The notes under the pieces are model-generated. The model was not told the origin of the DNA. It searched no databases and worked only from the letters and a program-made list of their open reading frames with translations. A stretch of 5,520 nt of DNA from Pseudomonadota bacterium (GTDB taxonomy: Bacteria > Pseudomonadota > Alphaproteobacteria > Sphingomonadales > Sphingomonadaceae). Numbering within the stretch: the stretch's first letter is position 1; each line of letters begins with the position of its first letter. The position numbers were made by a program, and so were the translations under genes. The stretch is taken from positions 1-5,520 of the forward strand of contig JAKOWQ010000013.1 in the NCBI GenBank assembly GCA_029781465.1. Direction: 5' to 3'. Shown here piece after piece: positions 1 to 5,520 of the stretch.

Positions 1-933
1 GGCATGCCGGTGCCGATCCTGATGCATTACTGCGAGGACAAGGCCTTCGTGAAGGAGCGCGTGGTCAAGGCGCTGCGCGGCGAGGAAATCTGGTGCCAGA
101 TGTTCTCGGAACCCTCTGGCGGATCAGACCTCGCGGCGCTGCGCACCCGGGTTGAGACCGACGGCAACGGCTGGAAGATGAACGGGCAGAAGATCTGGAC
201 CTCCTGGGCGCAGTACTGCGACTATGGGGTGATCGTCACCCGCTCCGATCCCACGGTCGAAAAGCACAAGGGGCTGACCTACTTCTGGATCGATATGCGC
301 GCCAAGGGGGTGGAGGTGCGCCCGATCAAGCTCGCCGGGGGTGACAGCCACGTTAACGAGGTGTTCTTCGACGATGTGCGGATCGAGGATTCGCAGCGGC
401 TGGGCGCGGTTGGTGGCGGGTTTGGGGTTTCGCTCCACACCCTGATGATCGAACGCTACATCGCCACCGACAGCGCTGGGTTCGGCCCGCATCTTGACGA
501 ATTTGTCTGCCTGGCACGTGAGGTGGAGCTCAACGGTCAGCCCGCGCTGCGCGACGGGCGGGTGCGCTCCGCCATCGCGCGTAACCACGCGATGCGCGCC
601 GGGCTCGATTCGATCACCAAGCGCGCCTTCCTGATGATGCAGGCGGGAATGCAGCCGGGGCCGGAAGGCTCCTTGCAGAAACTGGTCGCGGTGCGCAGCC
701 GGCAGAAGCTGTCGGAGCTGGCGATGGACCTTCAGGGCAATGCCGGGCTGGCCTTCGATCCGCATGCCTTCGTCAAGACCGACTGGGGGACCAGCTGGCT
801 CAACGCGCCCACCGGTCGCATCGCCGGGGGATCGGACGAGGTGCTGCTCAACACCATCGCGGAGAAGATCCTTGGCCTGCCGCAGGATCACCGGCCCGAC
901 AAGGGCGTGCCCTTCAACCAGATCCCGGCATGA
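1..933 (+). CDS. Acyl-CoA dehydrogenase, 5'-truncated by window edge
   Basis: FAD-dependent enzyme expected to introduce an alpha,beta double bond into an acyl-CoA, passing electrons to electron-transfer flavoprotein. The reading frame is open from base 1. The ATG at 4 is almost certainly internal, because the N-terminal helical domain of an ACAD (roughly 90-100 residues) is missing. Numbering from that Met, the middle beta-domain signature FSEPSGGSD is at 34-42 and the flavin-contacting NGQKIWTS at 60-67. EVFFDDVRI follows at about 119-127. A Glu-Arg pair in LMIERY puts Glu150 at the helix-G catalytic-base position of isovaleryl/long-chain ACADs. The medium-chain base position near the C-terminus reads IAGGSDE, with Gly275 instead of Glu. 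The C-terminal domain has NGQPALRD (177-184) and PGPEGSLQKL (218-227) and no recognisable FAD-contact motif of the R-x-x-F/Q-x-x-Q kind. The gene overlaps the next ACAD by 4 bases. The family is secure; the substrate is unknown (branched, cyclic or steroid-derived acyl-CoAs are possible). Confidence 0.93.
   Translation, partial: GMPVPILMHYCEDKAFVKERVVKALRGEEIWCQMFSEPSGGSDLAALRTRVETDGNGWKMNGQKIWTSWAQYCDYGVIVTRSDPTVEKHKGLTYFWIDMRAKGVEVRPIKLAGGDSHVNEVFFDDVRIEDSQRLGAVGGGFGVSLHTLMIERYIATDSAGFGPHLDEFVCLAREVELNGQPALRDGRVRSAIARNHAMRAGLDSITKRAFLMMQAGMQPGPEGSLQKLVAVRSRQKLSELAMDLQGNAGLAFDPHAFVKTDWGTSWLNAPTGRIAGGSDEVLLNTIAEKILGLPQDHRPDKGVPFNQIPA
930..933 (+). other. ATGA start/stop overlap between the two ACAD genes
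   Basis: The ATG of the downstream ACAD shares bases with the TGA of the upstream one. The preceding 20 bases contain no clear AGGAG-like site. This arrangement indicates one transcript and termination-reinitiation coupling, and tends to keep the two products in similar amounts. Confidence 0.85.
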
Positions 934-2087
934 ACGAGCGCGAAGACCTTCACGACATCCGCCGCGCGGTGCAGGCGCTGTGCGCGGATTTCCCCGGCGA
1001 ATACTGGCGCGAGAAGGACCGGGAACGGGCCTATCCCGGCGAATTCGTCGATGCGCTGACGCGCGCCGGCTTCCTCGCCGCGCTGATTCCCGAGGAATTC
1101 GGCGGGTCGGGGCTCAAGCTCGATGCCGCGGCCGTGATCATGGAAGAAATCCAGGCCGCGGGGTGCAACGGCGCCAGTGCCCACGCGCAGATGTACATCA
1201 TGAATACCCTGCTGCGCTACGGCTCGGCCGAGCAAAAGGCGCAGTATCTGCCCGGGATCGCCAGCGGCGAACTGCGACTGCAGGCCTTCGGGGTTTCCGA
1301 GCCGACCAGTGGAACCGATACGCTGTCCTTGCGCACTGTGGCGGTGCGCGACGGGGACAGCTACGTGGTCAATGGTCAGAAGATCTGGACCAGCCGCGTC
1401 GAACATTCCGACCTGATGCTGCTGCTGGCGCGCACCGCGCCGCGCGATCAGGTCAAGAGCAAGACCGAAGGCCTTTCGATCTTCCTCGTCGATCTGCGCG
1501 AGGTTCAGGGCAAGGGACTGACGATCAAGCCGATCCGCACGATGATGAACCATTCGACCACCGAGGTGTTCTTCGACGATATGCGGATTCCCGCCTCCAG
1601 CCTGATCGGCGAGGAAGGGAAGGGCTTTCGCTATATCCTGTCGGGGATGAATGCCGAGCGGATCCTGATCGCGGCGGAATGCGTCGGCGATGCCAAGTGG
1701 TTCATCCAGAAGGCCACTGTCTATGCCAAGGACCGATCGGTGTTCAGCCGCCCGATCGGGCAGAACCAGGGGGTCCAGTTCCCGATCGCGCGCTGCTATG
1801 CCCAGATGCGCGCCGCCGAGCTGATGGTGCACCATGCCGCCCGGGTCTATGATGAGGGCGGCAATCCCGGCGAGGAAGCCAACATGGCCAAGCTGCTCGC
1901 CAGCGAGGCGAGCTGGGCGGCGGCCGACATGTGCGTGCAGACCCACGGCGGGTTCGGCTTTGCCGAGGAATACGATGTCGAGCGCAAGTTCCGCGAGGCG
2001 CGGCTCTATACCGTCGCCCCGATCAGCACCAACCTGATCCTCTCATACCTCGCCGAACACGTGCTCGGCTTGCCGCGCTCTTATTGA
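930..2087 (+). CDS. Acyl-CoA dehydrogenase, complete
   Basis: A 385-residue flavoprotein of normal ACAD length, predicted to be cytoplasmic and to oxidise an acyl-CoA to its 2-enoyl-CoA. The N-terminal helical domain contains IPEEFGGSG at about 53-61. The first ACAD signature FGVSEPTSGTD is at 120-130, the flavin-contacting NGQKIWTS at 148-155, and EVFFDDMRI follows in the beta domain. The C-terminal domain keeps the FAD-contact motif DRSVFSRPIGQNQGVQ (268-283) and the second signature QTHGGFGFAEEYDVERKFR (337-355). Glu243 in NAERIL sits at the helix-G catalytic-base position. The medium-chain position reads VAPISTN, with Pro364 where YEGT would supply Glu. The C-terminal ending AEHVLGLPRSY belongs to a bacterial subfamily usually annotated only as acyl-CoA dehydrogenase. 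The start overlaps the upstream stop (ATGA) and has no strong Shine-Dalgarno sequence, so translation probably depends on coupling. Substrate unknown. Confidence 0.95.
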   Translation: MNEREDLHDIRRAVQALCADFPGEYWREKDRERAYPGEFVDALTRAGFLAALIPEEFGGSGLKLDAAAVIMEEIQAAGCNGASAHAQMYIMNTLLRYGSAEQKAQYLPGIASGELRLQAFGVSEPTSGTDTLSLRTVAVRDGDSYVVNGQKIWTSRVEHSDLMLLLARTAPRDQVKSKTEGLSIFLVDLREVQGKGLTIKPIRTMMNHSTTEVFFDDMRIPASSLIGEEGKGFRYILSGMNAERILIAAECVGDAKWFIQKATVYAKDRSVFSRPIGQNQGVQFPIARCYAQMRAAELMVHHAARVYDEGGNPGEEANMAKLLASEASWAAADMCVQTHGGFGFAEEYDVERKFREARLYTVAPISTNLILSYLAEHVLGLPRSY

Positions 2088-2097
2088 GCGGACGCGA

Positions 2098-3561
2098 TCA
2101 ATCGATCTTGGGCAGCAGGCTGTCCACCGCGACCTTGGCATCGCCATAGAACATCCGGGTGTTGTCCTTGAAGAACAGCGGATTCTCGATCCCCGAATAG
2201 CCCGTGCCCTGGCCGCGCTTGGAAACGAACACCTGCTTGGCCTTCCACACTTCCAGCACCGGCATTCCGGCGATGGGAGAATTGGGATCCTCCTGCGCGG
2301 CGGGATTGACGATGTCGTTGGCGCCGATCACGATCACCACGTCGGTCTCGGGGAAATCCTCGTTGATCTCGTCCATTTCCAGCACGATGTCATAGGGCAC
2401 CTTGGCCTCGGCCAGCAGCACGTTCATGTGGCCGGGCAGGCGCCCCGCAACCGGATGGATGGCAAAGCGCATCTGCTTGCCCGCCGCGCGCAGCTTGCGG
2501 GTGAGTTCGCTCACCGATTGCTGTGCCTGGGCCACCGCCATGCCATAGCCGGGAACGATGATCACGCTGTCCGCCTCGTTCAGCGCGGCGGCCACCCCGT
2601 CGGCGTCGATCGCGATCTGCTCGCCCTCGATCTCCGCAGCCGGGCCAGTGACATTGCCGAACCCGCCCAGGATCACCGACACGAACGAGCGGTTCATCGC
2701 CTTGCACATGATGTAGGAAAGGATCGCACCCGACGAACCGACCAGCGCGCCGGTCACAATCAAGAGGTCATTGCCGAGGGTAAAGCCGATCGCCGCGGCG
2801 GCCCAGCCCGAATAGGAATTGAGCATCGAGACCACCACCGGCATGTCGGCTCCGCCGATCCCCATTACCAGGTGATAGCCGATGAACAGCGCGCAGCCGG
2901 TCATCACCGCCATGACCATCAGCTCGCGGCCCTCAACTCCCATTTCGGCGACGAACATCACCATCAGCACCGCCGAGGTGAGCGCGGCAGCAGCGTTGAG
3001 CATATGCCCGCCGGGCAGCTGCCGGGCCTTTCCGTCGATCCAGCCGGCCAGCTTGCCATAGGCCACCACCGAGCCGGTGAAGGTCACCGCGCCGATGAAG
3101 ATGCCAAGGAATTCCTCTACCTTGAGGATCGCGATTTCCACCTCGCTCTTGTGCGCCAGAACCCCGGCAAAGCCGGTCAGCGTTTCGCGTGCGGCGGGAT
3201 CGAGCGCCTTGACCGCCTCAAGCTCGAAATGGGCGTTGAAGCCGATGAACACCGCGGCAAGCCCGACGAAGGAGTGCAGCGCGGCGACCAGCTGCGGCAT
3301 CTCGGTCATCTGGACGCGGGTGGCGACAACCCAGCCGATCACGGCGGCGACGGCGAACATTCCGGCTACCAGTGGCAGGTTGCCCATGCCCGGACCGAAC
3401 ACCGTGGCACCCACCGCCAGCGCCATGCCGGCGATACCGTACCACACCGCGCGCTTGGCGCTTTCCTGGTTGGAAAGCCCCCCCAGCGAAAGAATGAACA
3501 GCACCGCGGCGGCGATGTAGGCAGCCGAAACGATCCCGATATCAAGCCCAAAAGCTAGCAT
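2098..3561 (-). CDS. pntB: NAD(P)+ transhydrogenase subunit beta (PntB)
   Basis: Beta subunit of the inner-membrane proton-translocating transhydrogenase, which uses the proton motive force to drive NADH + NADP+ to NAD+ + NADPH. The 487-residue chain has about nine hydrophobic helices in residues 1-290 (domain II) and a soluble NADP(H)-binding domain III after that. The intramembrane His96 in LHSFVGLAAV matches the proton-pathway His of E. coli PntB, and GGADMPVVVSMLNSYSGWAA (236-255) includes the conserved Asp239. Domain III shows PGYGMAVAQAQ (337-347), HPVAGRLPGHMNVLLAEA (369-386), DEINEDF (397-403), GANDIVNPAA (413-422) and the KRGQGTGYSG region (448-457), whose Lys-Arg contacts the NADP 2'-phosphate in the family. 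It is about 25 residues longer than E. coli PntB as I recall it, mostly from a longer loop at about 110-146. It starts 13 bases after pntA, and the two subunits assemble together. Its stop lies 10 bases from the end of the opposing ACAD gene. Confidence 0.98.
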   Translation of the reverse strand: MLAFGLDIGIVSAAYIAAAVLFILSLGGLSNQESAKRAVWYGIAGMALAVGATVFGPGMGNLPLVAGMFAVAAVIGWVVATRVQMTEMPQLVAALHSFVGLAAVFIGFNAHFELEAVKALDPAARETLTGFAGVLAHKSEVEIAILKVEEFLGIFIGAVTFTGSVVAYGKLAGWIDGKARQLPGGHMLNAAAALTSAVLMVMFVAEMGVEGRELMVMAVMTGCALFIGYHLVMGIGGADMPVVVSMLNSYSGWAAAAIGFTLGNDLLIVTGALVGSSGAILSYIMCKAMNRSFVSVILGGFGNVTGPAAEIEGEQIAIDADGVAAALNEADSVIIVPGYGMAVAQAQQSVSELTRKLRAAGKQMRFAIHPVAGRLPGHMNVLLAEAKVPYDIVLEMDEINEDFPETDVVIVIGANDIVNPAAQEDPNSPIAGMPVLEVWKAKQVFVSKRGQGTGYSGIENPLFFKDNTRMFYGDAKVAVDSLLPKID

Positions 3562-3569
3562 TGTCCGTG

Positions 3570-3576
3570 CCCCCTT
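3570..3576 (-). promoter_or_regulatory. Ribosome binding site of pntB
   Basis: On the minus strand AAGGGGG lies 8 bases before the pntB ATG, and its AA belongs to the TAA stop of pntA. Ribosomes ending pntA therefore stop on the Shine-Dalgarno site of pntB, which suggests coupled synthesis of the two subunits. The assignment rests on position and purine content only. Confidence 0.6.
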
Positions 3577-5149
3577 ACGACCGCTGGAACATGGCGAGCA
3601 TGCGGCGCGTCACCATGAAGCCGCCGACGATGTTGATCGAGGCGATCAGCACCGAAAGCGCCGCCAGGATCGTCACCAGCGCATTGTCCGATCCGATCTG
3701 GAGCAGCGCGCCAAGCACGACGATGCCCGAGATCGCGTTGGTTACCGCCATCAACGGGGTGTGCAGCGCGTGGCTGACGTTCCAGATCACCTGGAAGCCG
3801 ACGAAGCAGGCCAGCGCAAAGACGATGAAATGCGCCATGAAGCTGGCCGGAGCCACCGCGCCGACCAGCAGCAGCAGCGCCGTGCCCAGCGCAAGCAGGG
3901 TCACCTGCGAACGGGTTTGCGCCTTGAACGCGGCAACCTCTGCCGCGCGGCGTTCTTCCAGGGTCAGCTCCTTGGGCTTTTCCTTGGGCTTCTGCGCGGC
4001 AATCGCCTGGATCTTGGGCGGCGGGGGGGGGAAGGTGATTTCCCCGGCAAAGGCCACGGTCGCCCCGCGGATCACGTCGTCCTCCATGTTGTGGACCAGC
4101 ACCCCGTCCTTGGCCGGGGTCAGGTCCGCCAGCATGTGGCGCACGTTGGTGGAATAGAGCGCGCTGGATTGCGCGGCCATGCGGCTGGGGAAATCGGTAT
4201 AGCCGATGATGGTGACGCCGTTCCTGGTCACGATCTTCTTGTCGGCCTTGGTCAGCTCGCAATTGCCGCCGCGTTCGGCCGCCAGATCGACAATCACCGA
4301 GCCGGGCTTCATCGCCTCGACCATGTCTTTGGTCCACAGCACCGGAGCATCGCGGCCCGGGATCAGCGCGGTGGAGATGACGATGTCGATCCCCGGCGCC
4401 AGCTCGCGGAACTTCTTGAGCTGCGCCTCGCGGAATTCGGGACTGGAAGGCGCGGCATAGCCACCGGTGGCGGCGCCGTCCTGCTGCTGTTCCTCGAAAT
4501 CGAGGAACACGAATTCGGCGCCCATCGAATTGATCTGCTCGGCAACCTCGGGCCGCACGTCGAAGGCCAGCGTCACCGCGCCGAGCGAAGTCGCAGCACC
4601 GATCGCGGCCAGCCCGGCCACACCCGCGCCGATCACCAGAACTCGCGCCGGAGGCACCTTGCCCGCCGCTGTCACCTGCCCGGTGAAGAAGCGGCCGAAA
4701 TTGGCCCCGGCCTCGATCACCGCGCGATACCCGGCGATATTGGCCATCGAGGACAGAGCGTCCATCTTCTGCGCGCGGCTGATCCGGGGGACCATGTCCA
4801 TCGCGATCACGTTGGCACCGGTGGCGCGCGCGGCTTCAAGCTCTTCGCCGCGCTGGGCGGGGTAGAAAAACGAGATCAGCGTCTTGCCAGGCCCCAGCAG
4901 CGCGGTTTCCGATGCTTCGGGCGGGCGCACCTTGGCGATCACATCGGCCCCGGCCCAGAGCGCCTTGGCATCCTTGACCACCTCGACCCCGGCATCGCGA
5001 TAGGCCTGGTCGGAAAAGCCCGCTGCCAGCCCGGCGCCGGTTTCGATCAGGCACGAGTGGCCCAGTTTCTGTAGCTGAATCGCCGAATCCGGCGTGAGCG
5101 CGACGCGCGCCTCACCGCCGATGATTTCCTTCGGTGCACCGACCTTCAC
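3575..5149 (-). CDS. pntA: NAD(P)+ transhydrogenase subunit alpha (PntA), fused form
   Basis: Alpha subunit of the proton-translocating transhydrogenase, carrying the NAD(H)-binding domain I and part of the membrane domain. I chose the GTG start: the protein then begins VKVGAPKEIIGGEARVAL, matching the family N-terminus, and AAAGGGG lies 6 bases upstream. An in-frame ATG at 5221 would add 24 Arg/Pro-rich residues of no family character. From the GTG (524 residues) the RQD-loop residues are Arg122, Gln127 and Asp130, and MDALSSMANIAGYRAV spans 129-144. The Rossmann motif GAGVAG is at 174-179, with FDVRPE at 196-201 and DLAAERGGNCE at 288-298. A Pro/Lys/Glu-rich linker (374-405) precedes four membrane helices at about 415-432, 437-455, 463-485 and 489-511, including WNVSHALHTPLM (456-467). 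This is the one-chain arrangement of E. coli PntA, not the split PntAA/PntAB of Rhodospirillum. A run of nine C lies in the linker codons. Confidence 0.97.
   Translation of the reverse strand: MKVGAPKEIIGGEARVALTPDSAIQLQKLGHSCLIETGAGLAAGFSDQAYRDAGVEVVKDAKALWAGADVIAKVRPPEASETALLGPGKTLISFFYPAQRGEELEAARATGANVIAMDMVPRISRAQKMDALSSMANIAGYRAVIEAGANFGRFFTGQVTAAGKVPPARVLVIGAGVAGLAAIGAATSLGAVTLAFDVRPEVAEQINSMGAEFVFLDFEEQQQDGAATGGYAAPSSPEFREAQLKKFRELAPGIDIVISTALIPGRDAPVLWTKDMVEAMKPGSVIVDLAAERGGNCELTKADKKIVTRNGVTIIGYTDFPSRMAAQSSALYSTNVRHMLADLTPAKDGVLVHNMEDDVIRGATVAFAGEITFPPPPPKIQAIAAQKPKEKPKELTLEERRAAEVAAFKAQTRSQVTLLALGTALLLLVGAVAPASFMAHFIVFALACFVGFQVIWNVSHALHTPLMAVTNAISGIVVLGALLQIGSDNALVTILAALSVLIASINIVGGFMVTRRMLAMFQRS
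4023..4031 (-). repeat. Nine-base C homopolymer inside pntA
   Basis: Nine consecutive G on the + strand (C on the coding strand) encode part of a five-proline stretch at residues 374-378 of PntA, between the NAD domain and the first membrane helix. Such runs are prone to polymerase slippage and sequencing error. The frame is intact here: the protein reads in family register on both sides. Confidence 0.9.
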
Positions 5150-5155
5150 GCCTTG

Positions 5156-5162
5156 CCCCTTT
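5156..5162 (-). promoter_or_regulatory. Ribosome binding site deciding the pntA GTG start
   Basis: On the minus strand AAAGGGG is followed by the six bases CAAGGC and then GTG at 5149-5147. The spacing suits a Shine-Dalgarno site and supports the GTG over the ATGs at 5203 and 5221. A similar AAGGGGG serves pntB. Confidence 0.7.
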
Positions 5163-5168
5163 CTATCT

Positions 5169-5187
5169 GTCCCGGCCCGTGCGGGAC
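5169..5187 (-). other. Short GC-rich inverted repeat in the pntA leader
   Basis: GTCCCG (5169-5174) and CGGGAC (5182-5187) are perfect 6-base complements around a 7-base loop, ending just upstream of the pntA ribosome binding site. No T run follows on the minus strand, so it does not look like an intrinsic terminator. It could be a leader hairpin, an operator, or chance in GC-rich DNA. No recognised regulator site was seen. Confidence 0.35.
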
Positions 5188-5230
5188 TTCGCGAGCGGGG
5201 CATAGCGGGATGAAGCGCCAAGGCAAAGTG

Positions 5231-5260
5231 CGGGTTTGCCCAAAATGGCGTGAAAACCCG
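5231..5260 (-). terminator. Possible terminator hairpin after the CoA-transferase gene
   Basis: CGGGTTT (5231-5237) pairs perfectly with AAACCCG (5254-5260). An inner GCC/GGC pair (5238-5240 with 5247-5249) can lengthen the stem if four bases bulge out. It begins 3 bases after the CoA-transferase stop on the minus strand, a typical terminator place. The bases that follow (CACTTTGCC) contain no real T tract, so termination may be weak or Rho-aided. The rest of the 114-base gap (5150-5263) shows no convincing -35/-10 pair, though a pntA promoter would be expected there. Confidence 0.4.
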
Positions 5261-5263
5261 GCT

Positions 5264-5520
5264 TCACAGGCGATCGGCGATGATTCCCTCGGCCAGAAGG
5301 CGTGCGATCTCTTCTTGATCGAGGCCCAGTGTCGTCTTCAACACCGATGCCGTATCCTCGGCCGAGCGCGGCGGCGCCTTGCGATAGGTTGCCGGGGTTG
5401 TCGAAAATTGCCCGGGAAAGCCCAGGAAGCGCACCGGCGTGCCATCCTCGCGCTCGATCTCCTGCACCAGTCCGCGCGCCTCGATCTGGGGCAGGGCCAG
5501 CGCCTCGGGCACCGAGTTGA
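5264..5520 (-). CDS. CaiB/BaiF family CoA-transferase, C-terminal end only
   Basis: Class III CoA-transferases move CoA between acyl-CoA and free acid donors, often activating carnitine, bile acids, dicarboxylates or other unusual acids. Only about the last 85 codons are visible, and the gene continues beyond the window. The C-terminal pattern is recognisable: NSVPEALALPQIEARGLV at the visible start, then VRFLGFPGQFSTTPATYRKA, then a final helical stretch around LGLDQEEIARLLAEGII. The family is known for a late segment of this kind (a Pro-Glu plus PQ-ARG motif, an S-TPA motif and a terminal LGL...EI...L helix). A GTG at 5512 is an internal Val, not a start, because the frame stays open upstream. 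The catalytic Asp lies outside the window, so activity cannot be judged. It sits upstream of pntA on the same strand, separated by 114 bases and a possible terminator. Confidence 0.85.
   Translation of the reverse strand, partial: NSVPEALALPQIEARGLVQEIEREDGTPVRFLGFPGQFSTTPATYRKAPPRSAEDTASVLKTTLGLDQEEIARLLAEGIIADRL

Noticed and set aside
4..6. ATG at position 4 as the start of the first ACAD
   Set aside because: The frame is open before it, and starting there would remove the ACAD N-terminal domain. It is an internal Met of a gene cut by the window edge.
358..1588. Near-identical 26-base segment in both ACAD genes (358-383 and 1563-1588, one mismatch) and a shared 15-base stretch around the flavin motif
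   Set aside because: These encode the shared motifs EVFFDD-x-RI and QKIWT in paralogous proteins with the same codon bias. They are not a mobile repeat or regulatory element.
124..1946. Minus-strand open frames at 124-891 and 888-1946 and a + frame at 740-1852 across the ACAD genes
   Set aside because: All are shadows of the two ACAD genes, which have full family motifs. The shadow products have no recognisable domain.
3555..4337. Minus-strand open frame of 260 codons overlapping the 3' half of pntA, reachable by slippage at the C9 run
   Set aside because: The product is an Arg/Gly-rich out-of-frame reading of pntA. The pntA frame itself is intact, so no programmed frameshift is needed.
3761..5074. 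Long + strand open frame (437 codons) antisense to pntA, and a similar one at 2428-3558 (376 codons) antisense to pntB
   Set aside because: Both lie wholly within well-recognised pnt genes. Their translations are rich in His, Arg, Gly and Asp with no domain, as expected from the opposite strand of GC-rich codons.
5198..5230. Possible pntA promoter on the minus strand (TTGCCT, 16 bases, TATGCC)
   Set aside because: The match to known -35/-10 boxes is too weak to tell from chance.

Overview
This is a GC-rich bacterial window with strong G/C preference at third codon positions. It most resembles a proteobacterium, perhaps an alphaproteobacterium of the sphingomonad type. That assignment is an inference from composition and protein style; no marker gene in the window proves it. 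The window is almost fully coding. It holds three complete genes and two genes cut by the window edges, with no RNA gene, insertion sequence, CRISPR array or prophage part.

Left half, + strand (1-2087): two consecutive acyl-CoA dehydrogenase (ACAD) genes. The first lacks its N-terminal domain because the window starts inside it. The second is complete and overlaps the first by ATGA, so the two are probably translationally coupled. Both lack a glutamate at the C-terminal position that carries the catalytic base in medium-chain ACADs. Both instead have a Glu-Arg pair at the helix-G position used by isovaleryl-CoA and long-chain ACADs. The first also lacks the usual C-terminal FAD-contact motifs that the second keeps, which raises the possibility of a heteromeric enzyme.

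Right half, - strand (5520 down to 2098): the C-terminal end of a class III (CaiB/BaiF) CoA-transferase, a gap of 114 bases, then pntA and pntB. These encode the proton-translocating NAD(P)+ transhydrogenase. PntA is the fused type, with the NAD(H) domain and four membrane helices in one chain. Its best start is a GTG at 5149 with a good Shine-Dalgarno sequence, not the upstream ATGs. pntB follows after 13 bases. The pnt operon converges on the ACAD operon with only 10 bases between the stop codons.

Together the region links acyl-CoA activation (CoA-transferase) and alpha,beta-dehydrogenation (two ACADs) with an enzyme that makes NADPH from NADH using the proton gradient. The acyl-CoA genes look like a peripheral catabolic cluster around, and perhaps unrelated to, the core pnt operon. 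I found no convincing undescribed system. The most interesting points are the catalytic-residue arrangement and coupling of the ACAD pair.
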